Source: Hyphodiscus hymeniophilus
Taxonomy: Eukaryota > Ascomycota > Leotiomycetes > Helotiales > Hyphodiscaceae
NCBI GenBank assembly: GCA_016508695.1
Contig: VNKQ01000002.1
Span: 1,488,001-1,552,000 of the forward strand
Length of the DNA: 64,000 nt
Direction of reading: 5' to 3'
Below the pieces are notes generated by a model. The model saw nothing but the letters and a program-made list of their open reading frames with translations. It did no database searches and had not been told where the DNA came from. Below, in pieces: positions 22,353 through 33,986 of the stretch. Numbering within the stretch: position 1 is the first letter of the stretch; the number at the start of each line of letters is the position of its first letter. The position numbers and the translations under genes are program-made.

Positions 22353-23996
22353 ATGTGGAAGTTCATCTTCCCTCCTACATGCCAGAGCTTTTGGTTACCT
22401 GCCTACGAAGCACCTCCAGAGGGATGGACAATCCATTCACTGAGGGAGTTCGATTGTTCTAGGATAGGCGTCAGTGTTTGTGCTGCTGTTAATTGGGTAG
22501 TCGAGGACGATGTCGACCTAGAGCGGTGTACTCGCACTCTAAAAGATGCCATATCACGGAGAGTTCCCTTTCTTGGTGGTCGAGTGAAGAAGTCGCAAAG
22601 TGGCTATGTACACTGACTTGTGGTGCTTTGATTTCTTGCCCACTGATTCGTCCTTCAGCCACCTTACGAGATCCACGTTGCCCCTCTTTTCTGCGACGTG
22701 GAATCTTTGCCCCGGTCCTTCATTGAAGAGCCCAATATTGAGCTTTCAAATTTGATTCCATATGTTCGTATGGGCGCTTCTAAGTCATCGTTCAGTCGAT
22801 TTGATACCCAACCTGACTGTCTCGAGCCATTGCTCGATATCCCTCAGGATATTGACGATTGTGTCCAACAGGGCTTGCCACTTCTATATCTCCATTTTGT
22901 CAAAGCGAAAGATGCAACCCTTGTTTGTCTAGCCTGGAGGCATATCGTCATGGACGCTACTAGGGCAGGAGAGCTTGCCAAAGCCTGGCAAGAAGAGTTC
23001 TCTGATGTGATCAATGCATCGCCTCAACGAATTTCTGTTCAGGAACCAAGTAACGCACATATCGCAAAGTTATTGAAAGAAATCGACATTGAGCCGTCCT
23101 GGACCCCACCACATTGGCTCAAATTCAGCAATTTTGGTCTTTTTTGATTCTTGGTAAGGGCGCTGTTGGATGAATTTCGTTACCATCCATACTTCGGCGA
23201 GATTTACATTCCCCCCTATACCATAGAAGACTGGAAAGCTGCTGCAACAATGGAACTAGGCGTTGACTAAGTGGTCACTCGCAATGACTTGGTCTGCGCT
23301 TGGATTTATAAAGTATATTATCCAGCCCCGTTCTGCCGACATGTAAAACATACTTTCTAACATTTCTTAGACAGCCTTTAGCATCTACCCGTCACATCAC
23401 CTCACAGCCATAACTCATACCCTCAATATCCGGGAGAAGCAGTCTTTGTTTCCATTTTACCTTATAGCAAATCTCATAGGCCAATGTGTCCATCCAGCTA
23501 GATCTGGCTCCGCGTTATCAAACATTTCGATTCCATGCCTCGCGCTCTCCCTGCGGACGTCCCTCAACTCTTACACCGACCCCGGCTCCATACTCCGCGA
23601 GCAAGCGTTTCAAGACCGCACTTTGCGCGCAAACGAGTTGTGGATCCCTTGGGAGAATGTTGGCGTGAGGTGTTGCTATGGTGAGTGCTTTTCCAGGCCT
23701 CGTTGGTCTAAGACCCATTGGGATTGGTCTGCTTCGAGACATGTACTCGAAACTTTGAAAGGTGCTTCGTGCTAAATCTGAGATCTTCTCCAGTAACCTC
23801 TTGGGTTAACTCAGGGCTGACGGCGCCGATTTTCGGTTCGGGCACAAAGACGGTGGCAGCCATGCCGTTCTTCTTGGACTTTGCTAATATGCTGATTGAT
23901 GACGAAGAAGGGGGTTGGAGAATCCATGCGAGGCTCCCTGCCGAAGCTTGGGAAGCAATGAGGGAGGATTTGGGCAGCATTACTAAACCCCAATAG
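22353..23996 (+). pseudogene. BAHD-type acyltransferase, broken by two premature stops
   Basis: The BAHD family moves acyl groups from acyl-CoA to alcohols or amines of specialised metabolites (trichothecene acetyltransferase-like in fungi). Four exons keep perfect phase: 22353-22607, 22659-23312, 23371-23680, 23794-23996, equal to 474 codons, a normal family length. The HxxxD active-site motif is present (RHIVMDATR, near 22940), as are NDLVCAWIYK, NIREKQ and IGQCVHPARS. Two in-frame stops interrupt exon 2: TGA at 23145-23147, before LVRALLDEFRYHPYFGEIY, and TAA at 23268-23270, before VVTRNDLV. Clear homology continues after both. The C-terminal DFGWG motif reads IFGSG. Both stops could come from single C-to-T changes of CGA and CAA, which is inference. 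A functional product would need read-through. Confidence 0.82.
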
Positions 23997-24582
23997 GGCG
24001 GCATGCAAGACTCTGTAGGATTTTCTCGGAAGTTACTTCATAAGGTTGATGCAATGGTCTGGAGAAGCCAAGCACACACTCCTAATCGCCCATACTTGAT
24101 TTTCGTCGTGGATCTCATCAAGAGGCAATACAAAGGAAGCATGATTGAACTGGACAATGACAAGCCCAGGAAGTAATTGCACAAGCTTCGTGCCTAAAAA
24201 GCTAAGGCATCTTGTGTTTGAGCAGAATAAGTCCCTTGAGGTTGAACTAAAACTCACCTGTCTGTCTGGTGTGGATTGTTGGTACAGTTCTGCACGATTG
24301 GCCAGATCAGAACAATGTAAGTTCCTTTACCCTTTTGGCTTTTCTTTCAGCAATCTGATGTGAGTATAGTCTTCACAGGGGCTAGTTTTGCTGCACTTTG
24401 AATAAGTAGTAGGCAACGTCAACGCTAGTCCGCAAAGAGCAAGCTACGGGTTAGCACACTCCGTTCAAGAACGTTCGACTCTGATTCACCTTGCAAAAAC
24501 ATCAAACTCAAGTTACCAGTATAGTATGACCTTGCTGAAAGCTGTATTGCTTTGCTTAAGAACGTACGATACATCCACCAAC
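23997..24582. other. Intergenic between the two decayed genes
   Basis: About 590 bp, AT-rich; no domain seen in either strand. An in-frame ATG at 24526 could extend the F-box gene upstream. Confidence 0.5.
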
Positions 24583-26215
24583 ATGATTACAAGCATCTGC
24601 GACGCCGACTGTGCCTTATGCGGCGTTCCATTTGACATCAGAACCCCATCCAAGTTTCGGGACCCAATCAAGCCTGAAGATGTTGCTGTAAGTGAAAACA
24701 AACAACTTTTGGAGGACTGTTCTTATCTTGCTGCAAAATTTGATTTGAACATCTTTGGAGTCTTTGCATTATCTTTTCAAACTCCTCCGTCTGCTAGTCT
24801 CAGCCTGAGCTATGAACAGAAAAGCTAACTGACAAAAAACACACAGTGGACCTCATCTTGTGTTGCTGGTTTGTCCTTGAATCTTTTGTGTTCAAACTTT
24901 ATCTAACCATTTCCAGTTTTGACAGGCAGGAACTTTCAGTCAATATTTGAGCTACAAGCCCTCCCGAACAAGGACCAATTGTACAATCCAAGCAAAAGGA
25001 ATACTGCTCAGCTTGAAGCTCGTGATTTCAACGAAGTTCCTGATGAATCCAAGGGTAAATGGATATTTCACGAGAAGAAGTATGTCAACTGAGCTCCAGT
25101 CTCCCTGACTTTTTACAGTAATTTGGCTGACAGCAGATTAGAGGCTGGCCAATGGAGGCGGTTGATCCAAGTGTCAACTTCCTGTACCCTATGCATTCTG
25201 CTTGTGTAAGGCTTGCGACTTCTCATTTGCCTTCTATGAGATCTTTTTACAAATTGCTGATTATCTCCTCCAGTTTGACATCCTGCAACAAACCTGGCAA
25301 TCCATTACCCCTGGTGCCCCTTTGGATACGACATTGCTTGCAGAGTTCTTCGCTTGTCACATGGAGGAAACAAAGAATCGATATGTTAATACTTCAGGCC
25401 CGAAGTGGAGCACTACAGGCTATGGAGGAGCAGAGTTATTGAGAGGAAACCCAGGCAGAGTTTCTGCTGGAGCTATTTCCTGTCCTGTTCCAGGCTGTGA
25501 GCATTCACGCCCTGGGCAAGGCTTCCTCAATAGATCCGAATTTTATCTTCATAAGGCCATTACTCATGATGAGGGTTACGAGCGAGCAATCTTCCAGAGG
25601 TACGGAGACTATTTAGTTGTCGACCCTGAATCCACAAGAGTTCTTGAAGCAATCACCAACCCTCCACGATTCCCCACACGACTCGGGATCGCATCTCAAT
25701 TGAAGCTTGTCGCGACCACAGCCAACGACATCCTCACCCGATTCCCGGCCGAAATTCAAACTATGATTCTCTGCCTCCTGCCGTTGCAGTCCGTTACCAA
25801 CGTCCGCCTCGCCTCTCGATCTGTCGCCCTGATAGGTCTCAACGCAACGTTCTTCCGCTCTCGCTATATGTGGCCTCATGAGCTTTACTCTTGCCCCATC
25901 TCCCTCCCCGCTCCCTCCTCGGACCCTTCGCTCAACCAGCTCGACTGGCCTGCCGCTTACAAATCACTCTCGACCGCCCAAGGCCCCGGCCTTCAAGTCT
26001 GGAGAAACCGACGACGAATCTGGCGGATCACGATGGATCTTGTCCAAGCCTTGAAGCATGGAAAGCCTTTCTTGGTTGACAGGGAGACATTCTGGGCCAA
26101 TCAGGGTATTGTGAAGATGGAGCCCCCGCTTCCGGGCATCACACGTACGTATCATTCCCACATTGATCCGCCTGCTTTCTACATGAAGACTTATGGTTTG
26201 GAGCTAAGCTCTTGA
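24583..26215 (+). pseudogene. F-box protein gene, probably degenerate
   Basis: Fungal F-box proteins of this type start with a small Cys-rich motif and act as SCF ubiquitin-ligase substrate receptors. Exons that fit: 24583-24687 (CDADCALCGVPFD), 24847-24868 and 24926-25079, then coding matter from about 25143 (GWPMEAVDPSVNFLYPMHSAC) and a long part to the stop at 26213-26215. The F-box is at about 25735-25880 (RFPAEIQTMILCLLPLQSVTNVRLAS, split here for length as one helical block). Two joins fail: no acceptor between 25080 and 25143 restores phase, and between HSAC (25205) and FLQIADYLL the only GT-AG pair would be a 35-nt intron, too short for fungi. I therefore favour a pseudogene. A sequencing indel or an unusual splice would make it a live gene. 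Confidence 0.6.
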
Positions 26216-27328
26216 GATAACTCTCAAACTCTAGAGCCTCCTTGAAACTTTCAGCAAGCGCATATGCTAACAAAAATGATAGCTGCAATGGTCAAGAATG
26301 GCGACCGTGGCCCACAACAACCATATATGAGGTTAACCAGTGGACTGATCTTGGACTTGCCTGATCTGGACTTGCCTGATCTTGGGGATCCGTTTGGTCT
26401 TTCCGGCGGAGGTTCGTACAAGAAAGACAAATGATTGCATAGACTGAAGATAAAAAGCGATGTGTTTGTATTATACAATAAGAAACGTCCGAATCAGTCA
26501 AGAAGTAGTGCGAGAATTGGCCAATGACGACTTTTACAACCATGACAGATTGCTTAAACCACGCATAGACTACACTAATACCGGATCTCAGACAGTGGAA
26601 TGGACTTATGAAACCTGCATAATCACTTCTTTAGGCCCACATGGAGCCAAAGCAATTCACCGCAAAAATCAAAAAGGGGTGACAGAACGGATCTTCCATA
26701 AATACTGCTGGACGCCGATGAGAGACATCAGTGAGAGATCAAACACTTGGTAAACAAGGTCGACCACAAAGCCAGCTGATACTCCTACGCCTGATATCAG
26801 GACTAAGTATGCCCCTTTCTGCGACATGACAAAACCAAGACAACTTAGACAAGCTTTATTGTCTCAAAGAGTTACGGCAAGAATTTTCGGTGTCGACAAA
26901 TATACGATGTCGACTGTGGCTCTATCGACACTTCATAGGAAATACGATCGCCAGTCCAGATCCAAGTATGTCTTGATTCTCCATGTCCCTTTCATAAACG
27001 TACTCGGATGTGGAGGAAGTGGCCTCCTCGGCATCGGACATGGCTTCCTGGATAGCAGAATCCCTATGGTCTATGCGAGCTCTCACTGCAAAGTCGATGA
27101 AGAAAGCAGGAACAATTGTGATAATGCATGGTCACGTGACAGTTTGAGAAATGGCTCTGCACAACTGTTGTTGGCGCCGAGTTGATACTGTAACACCATC
27201 TTGAATTGCTTGGATTATTTCAAAATCCTCACTTTCGAAGCTCATTTATCGTAGCCAGCGAAGGAGTTTGATCCGTAAGGCCTTATCATCAACACACTTT
27301 TCGCTCTGAACCAACTCCATCCCACATT
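26216..27328. other. Intergenic after the F-box gene
   Basis: About 1.1 kb. A 15-bp unit (GGACTTGCCTGATCT-like) is tandemly duplicated near 26351-26384. ORFs such as 26826-27185 show no domain, and I call none. Confidence 0.5.
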
Positions 27329-29070
27329 CTAATAACTCCTGCCGAACATACAATACTTCTCCGCCAACGCTCCACACTCTGGATTCAAGCACTTCGTCTC
27401 GCCTTTGACAATACCCTCTGGCTGCTCAAAAGGAATGCATAGACTCTTCATGCCCATACTAGGAGCCTTCTGATCTTGGGGTCCGTCACTCTCATCTGGA
27501 GCACCCTTTGTGGAATCCTTGATTTGATCTTCGCACTTCTCAGCCAAACAGTGGGGAATCAGAACAACATTCTTCGAGTCTAACGTAGGGACCACTTCCT
27601 CCCATTTGTTGATAACTACACGATGAGAGCGGAACGAGGCTTCAGCCTTGGCGTACATGTCGCTTTGGATCGTTTCCAGGAGTTTGGGGATTTCTGCGGC
27701 CATGTCGGAGATCGCAATGGTACCCTTCTCACCTGTGTCTCGGCGCGCGAATGAAACGACTGATTTCGCAGCATCCTTGGGACCGTACTCGAGACGAAGT
27801 GGCACACCCTTGAGTTCCCAGTCGTTGAACTTCCAGGCAGGAGTATAACCATCTCTGACATCGTAGTCGGACCTTACTTTAACCTTCTTGAGCGTGTCTT
27901 TGAAGTCTTGGAGTTGGTCGTACATCTTAGTCTTATCTTCAGGCGTAGTGTTCTTCGTGACTCCAACAGGAATGATAATAACTTGGATTTTGGAAATGCG
28001 TGGAGGAAGAACAAGACCTTTGTCATCACCATGGATCATGATCATGACACCAATAACTCGAGTCGAGAGACCCCAAGAGTTTTGCCACACATGGATGTGC
28101 TTCGCTCCCTCGCCTTCCTTTTGGGTGGGGTCTTCGACTGTGATGTCAAACATCTTACTAAAATTCTGACCGAGGCAATGCGATGTCGCTCCCTGGATAC
28201 CACGGCCGTTGGAGGGAATATAGCCTTCGACAGTTGTGGTATAGTAGCCTCCAGCGAACTTCTCCTTCTCTGTCTTGCGACCTCGAACAACAGGGACAGC
28301 CAGCAACTGCTCATAGACACCAGCATAAAGCTCGAGGATTTGCAGAACCTCCTCACCTGCCAATTCTTCGGTTAAATGTGCCGTATGCCCTTCTTGCCAT
28401 AGAAATTCTCTTGCTCGTAAGAATGGGGTTGTTTGCTTGGCCTCCCATCTCACAACACTGTTCCATTGATTTAATCGAAGTGGAAGGTCACGATGCGATC
28501 GAATCCATTTCGAGTAGTAGGGGTACATGACAGCTTCGGACGTAGGACGGACTGCAACAGGAACTTCGAGATCTTTGTCCCCGCTGTTCATGATTAGCAT
28601 CTTGTAGCAAAATCAGGGAGCGGTACAAACGCTTTCGTAACCCAAGCAAGCTCGGGAGCGAATCCTTCAACATGATCCTTTTCCTTCTCAAGTGACTTGG
28701 ACGACAAGAACATAGGAAAACTGGCCTCCTCAACGCCCATTTCCTCAATGCCCTCCTGAAACCATTTCCGAATCGTATTCCAGATGTACATGGAGGTTGG
28801 GCGTAGAATAAAGAAACCTGAAATCTCTTCATAGTAATTGATAAGCTCACTCTTGAGGACGACCTCCTGGTACCAGGCGGAAAAATTCTCGGTCTTCTTG
28901 ACTGTCATTCCCATGATATCGTCTGCTTTCTTTCCACCGACAACAGGAAGAGCAGCTTGCTTTGCGGCTTTGGCCACTTTGCCAGCTTTTTCGGCGGCGA
29001 CCCTGGCTTGCTTTTCTGCCTTTTTGATGGCACTCTTAGAGGGCTCGGCGGCGCTTGCATTGTCTGCCAT
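27329..29070 (-). CDS. Prolyl-tRNA synthetase, cytosolic (archaeal/eukaryotic type)
   Basis: Class II aminoacyl-tRNA synthetase that charges tRNA-Pro. Exons: 29070-28631 and 28583-27329; 564 aa. The N-terminus is a Lys/Ala-rich helix (about residues 1-45), followed directly by the catalytic core at MGMTVKKTENFSAWYQ. Class II motif 1 region is GFFILRPTSMYIW, motif 2 lies around FLRAREFLWQEGHTAH, and motif 3 is typical of eukaryotic ProRS (SWGLSTRVIGVMIMIHGDDKG). The C-terminal zinc-binding-like domain ends in CLNPECGALAEKYCMFGRSY, the hallmark terminal Tyr. The intron sits in WVTKAGDKD and has a weak GTTTGT donor but a good GCTAAT branch. It lacks the long N-terminal editing-like domain seen in budding yeast ProRS. 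Divergent from CCT1. Confidence 0.95.
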
Positions 29071-29694
29071 GATTGCTGGTCTCGGCGTGACCGATTTCGA
29101 GGGAGGATGCGTTTTATGGAGGGAGTTGAGTCAATAACGAGAGGAGTGACTGTTTACCCCTCCAAAGTATTTTGGTGCTCCGAGCTTTCACTAAGCGAGC
29201 TACAGGAGCGAATCCTCAGCCTTGTCTGACTCTGTTTATCCTTGGGTTATTAGTATTAGGTCTTGACCCAAGCTATAAATTTGACGCGTCACTCGAGATC
29301 AGCTGGGAACCGGCCGTTCTTAGATCAACTAAGTGTTAATATTAAAGCTGAAAATCGCTTCAACTGAAGATCTATGTATCACGCTCCAACCCACGCAATT
29401 CAGAGAAGCGGGCTATAAACTGTATGGTAGGTGGGGACTTGGAGTTTAAGTAATGGATGAATTACCAACATAATCATCCAGGAGTGAGAGATCGGAGCTT
29501 CAGAGAAAAGGGGATTGATTGTCGGGCTTCCAACGACTAGAGAGCGTGATATATATACCTGATGTAGAGCGAGGCGAGGCTGGCAGCCTTAGATCCAAGG
29601 GCTCCACAAACGCGAAAACTTGCCGTCACGTTGCGTAGAAATTTGTCGGGGGAAGCTTTCAATCAACAAGCAAGAAACCAACCACACAGCCATA
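29071..29694. promoter_or_regulatory. Divergent promoter, prolyl-tRNA synthetase / CCT1
   Basis: About 620 bp between start codons of two protein-synthesis and folding genes. No motif stands out clearly. Confidence 0.5.
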
Positions 29695-31544
29695 ATGGGA
29701 TCACTTTTTGAACAACCGCGGAATGCTGGAACTCTCTGTAAGCAGCTCCAATAGCCATTGCGAAATAGAATACTGATTTTGGAAGTCCTGGGCGGGACAA
29801 AGCTATCGGGGAGTGATATTAGGGATCAGAACGGTATGCATATGAACCACATATGAAGAATGAAGCTTACAAAGGATCAGTTCTTGCTACTCAAGCCATC
29901 GCAAATGTCGTTAAAAGCTCATTCGGTCCCAGCGGCCTCGACAAGATGATGGTAGATGATATAGGAGTAAGCTCCATCTGCCTGAATAAATACTTCAACT
30001 GCTAACTCGATTAGGATGTCACAGTTACAAATGATGGCGCAACCATCCTCAGTCTATTAGATGTCGAGCATCCCGCCGGAAAGATTCTGGTTGATTTGGC
30101 GCAACAACAAGATAAGGAGGTTGGGGATGGAACGACATCAGTGGTCATAATTGCAGCAGAGCTCCTCCGCAGAGCAAACGAGCTCATGAAGAATCGGATA
30201 CACCCTACTACCATCATCACTGGCTACCGTCTTGCTCTCCGCGAAGCTGTCAAATATATGCACGAGAATATCAGCGTGAAGGTTGACAACCTCGGCCGAG
30301 AGTCGTTGATCAATATCGCGAAAACTTCCATGTCCAGCAAGATTATCGGTTCGGACTCGGATTTCTTCGCGAAAATGGTGGTGGATGCTATGCAGGCAGT
30401 CAAGTCAACGAATACCAGACAAGAAACCAAGTACCCGGTGAAAGCAGTCAATATCCTGAAAGCACACGGAAAAGGGGCGTTGGAATCGATACTAGTCAAG
30501 GGTTATGCATTAAATTGCACGGTGGCATCCCAAGCGATGAAGACGAGAGTCACCGATGCGAAGATTGCTGTCCTCGACATGAACTTGCAGAAGGAGAGAA
30601 TGAAGCTCGGAGTACACATCACGATCGATGACCCGCAACAATTGGAGCAAATCAGACAACGTGAAGCTGGTATCGTTATGGATCGAGTTGAGATGATCCT
30701 CAAGGCTGGTGCGAACGTCGTGTTGACGACAAAGGGCATCGATGATCTTTGTCTCAAGCTTTTTATCGAGAAGGGAGCCATGGCCGTCCGAAGATGCAAG
30801 AAAGAGGATCTGAGAAGAATAGCCAAGGCAACTGGAGCTACTCTCATCAGCTCCCTGTCTGATTTGAATGGCGATGAGAAGTTCGACGCTTCATCCCTCG
30901 GCCATGCCGAAGAGGTCGTCCAAGAGAGAATTTCAGATGATGAGTGCATTTTGGTTAAGGGCACGAAGGTCCACACCTCAGCCTCTATTATCCTCCGTGG
31001 ATCCAACGACTACCAACTCGACGAGATGGAACGTTCAGTTCACGACTCTCTTTCAGCCGTCAAGAGAACACTCGAGAGCGGTAGCATCGTCCCTGGAGGT
31101 GGAGCAGTCGAGACAGCTCTTCATATCTACCTCGAAGAATTCGCTGGCACCGTAGGCTCGCGAGAGCAACTCGCCATCGGCGAATTCGCACAAGCTCTTC
31201 TCGTGATCCCCAAAACCCTTGCTGTGAACGCTGCCAAGGACTCCTCTGAACTCGTCGCTCAACTGCGTTCCCGACACGCTCTCTCCCAACGTATCCAGGA
31301 TGGCGATGCCAACGAGGATGAGAAGACCATTGCAAAGAAGAAGAACTACAAGAATTACGGCTTGGATCTGACAAAGGGGAAGGTTGTTGATGAGATCAAG
31401 GCCGGTGTTTTGGAGCCTAGTATGAGCAAGATCAAGCAACTGAAGTCGGCAGTCGAGGCTTGTATTGCGATTATGAGGATAGATACGTTGGTGTCCCTGG
31501 ATCCAGAGCAAAGAGGGGAACAGGATGACGGACATGGTCATTGA
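29695..31544 (+). CDS. CCT1: Chaperonin CCT (TRiC) subunit alpha
   Basis: ATP-dependent cytosolic chaperonin subunit for folding actin, tubulin and WD40 proteins. Exons: 29695-29737, 29786-29833, 29875-29966, 30015-31544; 570 aa. Marks: GTKLSGSDIRDQN, SSFGPSGLDKMMVDDIGDVTVTNDGATIL across intron 3 (shown as two blocks joined at GD), GDGTTS at residues 98-103 (nucleotide binding), SIVPGGGAVE, and the closing PSMSKIKQLKSAVEACIAI, typical of the alpha subunit. Three small 5' introns with a 43-nt first exon make automated prediction of the N-terminus error-prone; the ATG at 30096 is internal. The tail EQDDGHGH is hydrophilic, as in other alpha subunits. Confidence 0.96.
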
Positions 31545-32210
31545 TGAGGTGGCGCTGATGCTTGTAATACTACGGAATAGAATGTAAAGCATTGACTGGT
31601 ACATTAAAAAGGTCGAGATCGTGAATGATGATGATAATACGCGTGTGATCCACTTTCAACATATTTCCAAGGTGATGCACTCTGGTCTTTGCTGGAGCTT
31701 GGTCTTCCTTTTGGTACCCCTCAAGCCAAACAAGACTGACTATCTCTGATATCTGTGACTGAACGCCACCTTGCAAAGATGCTGTCTATAGAGCGTGTTA
31801 CTGTCAAAAGGTGCACCAAAGAAATCTTGTGTATCATCGGCAACGGAAACTTAAATGCGGAGTGTGTGTCGCACATGAGTTTACTGTGGTCATCTTGTTC
31901 ACTCAAATGAAGGGTCGGCATTGAACAGTGCTCAATAGGCGGCTTTCTTGAGCTGGTAAGTCTTCGTGTCCCAAGAAGTGGAGGCCGTCATCCAAAAAAG
32001 TCTCAACCACAATTATGGCGCAGCCTGTGAATATTCGGATATCCCTTCAAAGCAGTACCGTTCTCACGCCCGGTATTCAAGTCTCACAGCTCCAATATTG
32101 GGAAACTTTGCAAAGCGTATTGATTTTGTACAGCGGCACAACCCATCTACAGCCGCAATTCTCTAATCCTACTCCATCCCTCCACAAGAGAACTCCCTTC
32201 TAAACAGCAC
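31545..32210. other. Intergenic, convergent 3' ends of CCT1 and RIP1
   Basis: About 665 bp; only short, unsupported ORFs. Confidence 0.6.
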
Positions 32211-33292
32211 CTAACCAATGACCAAAGAGTTGTCCTCAGGGAAGTCATATTCGGGGATCTCCAAGTTCAACGGCGCTGGTCCCCTTCGTACACGTCCGGA
32301 AATATCGTAGTGGGAACCGTGGCAAGGGCAGAACCATCCACCATAATCGCCTGCTTCGCCGATGGGTACGCATCCTAAATGCGTGCAGACGCCTTTTGTT
32401 CTCATTTAGCACACGTATGCTATCCGTGGGAGAAGAGGAGTTGGGGAGGGAAGTAGACGGGGCGAACGTACCAACCATGATCAACCATTCAGGCTTCTTG
32501 ACACGGTCCTCGTCCTTCTGGGGATCTCGCAGAGATTCCAGCTTGACATTCTCGGCTTCTTTGATCTCGTCGGCCGTTCGGTGGCGGATGAAGACTGGCT
32601 TTCCTCGCCATTTGACAAGGACCTAAAATTATCAGTATTGTGAACTGACATGGCACGGGGGTAAGCAATCGTACATTCTTGCCCTCTGGAATAGCGGATA
32701 AATCGACCTCGACCTTGGCCATGGCCAGAACGTCTGCGGATGCGGACATGTTGACCAAGAAGTCTGTGTCGTGAAAATATCAGCACGATGCTTCTCAATT
32801 GATAACATCATTCCATTCCGTTCCTTCATGATCCGCTGCCCCGATTTCGAGCCCATCGCCCTTGAGTTCTACCCCATTGGGCCATTCCGTCTCGAAGCCT
32901 CCATATCATATCCAAACATATTTGAACGTACCTTGAACAGTAGCCTTAGCCCCGGCAGCAGCCAACGCACCCATCGTTCCAACCATAACTACGACTCATC
33001 AGCATCATACCATCGCCATCCTCTCTCCCTCCCAAGCAGAAGACCTACAATATTGGAACACCAGATTGCTATTCGTGCCCGACTTACTCCTGTAGTGAGA
33101 GAAGTCGGGGATCTTGCTCGACTGGTCGCCGCCCATGCCCTTGAAGGGGGAATCGAACGAGGACGTAGGTGCCGCTTCGGAGGCGCTGGCTCGGCATTTG
33201 CTGGCCGTGGTCGAGAGCGCGCGGATCGGGAGGGGAGAGGCACGCGGCAGCGTGCGCAGCAGCGTGCGCGAGGTGTGTGAGAGAGATGCCAT
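32211..33292 (-). CDS. RIP1: Rieske iron-sulfur subunit of cytochrome bc1 complex
   Basis: The 2Fe-2S subunit of respiratory complex III, in the mitochondrial inner membrane. Exons: 33292-33049, 32988-32932, 32763-32675, 32622-32472, 32392-32211; 240 aa. There is an Arg/Ser-rich presequence (MASLSHTSRTLLRTLPRA), then PDFSHYRSKSG, a single membrane helix around MVGTMGALAAAGAKATVQDF and the neck NMSASADVLAMAKVEVDL. The cluster-binding boxes CTHLGC and CPCHGSHYD are complete, with the disulfide cysteines in place. The C-terminus PEDNSLVIG is conserved. I start at MASLSH; an in-frame ATG nine codons upstream is less likely. Five exons in 1.1 kb is dense, and each join is confirmed by conserved residues on both sides. 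Confidence 0.96.
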
Positions 33293-33986
33293 CGTGGGAG
33301 GCGGCGTTGTGTGGTTCAATTGAGTGGAGGGCGTTGATGGGGAGCTGGATTTGAGGTTTTGTTCGGTAGAAGTTGGGATTCGATTTTAGGGTGCTGTGAT
33401 TGGCTGGCGCGGAAGCTTGTTTTTGGTGGAGCAAATGTAGACGTAGCGCGGAGTAGGCGCGGAGATAGACCTAACGGAATACCTGGCAGATGCTTTCTTC
33501 AGTGGTACGCAATGGATTTGGGAGCTAGATTCGATGTATGAATGAAAAGGAATACTTGCAGCGTCTTGAATACTTTGTATTTGAACGTCTGGGCATATAT
33601 CTAAGGCACAGACTATCTTGGTTTGAGGTTGATTCGAGATGTCACGTGACTTGTATTAGCCATTTACTTTTGTTACTGGAGGTCTAGCTATTACAGAGAG
33701 AGTGGGTTGAAGAAGCTGGTCATAACATTCCCACCCCAAAGCTTCAGACGCTTCCGTAGCGGTAGCCTGGAAGAGTCTCGTCCGGTTAATTCACACTCTG
33801 TTCTTAGGAGAAAAGCATGACATGGCTAGGCAGTCACTGAAATGGAAGCCTGAGAGACAGTTGAGAGAGCAGATCTAAGTTTCTAGACCTGTCAACCAGC
33901 ACCCATAACAAGGTATCATTCATCAACCCCACGACGGCAGAAGCTACTACTCCCGCGCACGACACTCATCCACAGTGCACAAGCCT
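33293..33986. other. Intergenic: RIP1 promoter and DUR3 3' region
   Basis: About 690 bp with no gene seen. Confidence 0.55.

Noticed and set aside
22608..22658. Apparent stop after GYVH in the BAHD gene
   Set aside because: This is the start of a 51-nt GT-AG intron that joins SQSGY to PPYEIHV in phase, so it is not one of the lesions.
17375..26215. Idea that AKR, MCT-type transporter, BAHD and F-box genes form a metabolite cluster
   Set aside because: No backbone synthase or P450 lies nearby, and two of the four genes are broken; proximity alone does not support it.
26826..27185. 119-codon ORF downstream of the F-box gene
   Set aside because: No domain, and no evidence of coding beyond being open.
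30503..31604. Long antisense ORFs under CCT1 (for example 30503-31006 and 31053-31604)
   Set aside because: They mirror the codon bias of CCT1 and show no motif of their own.
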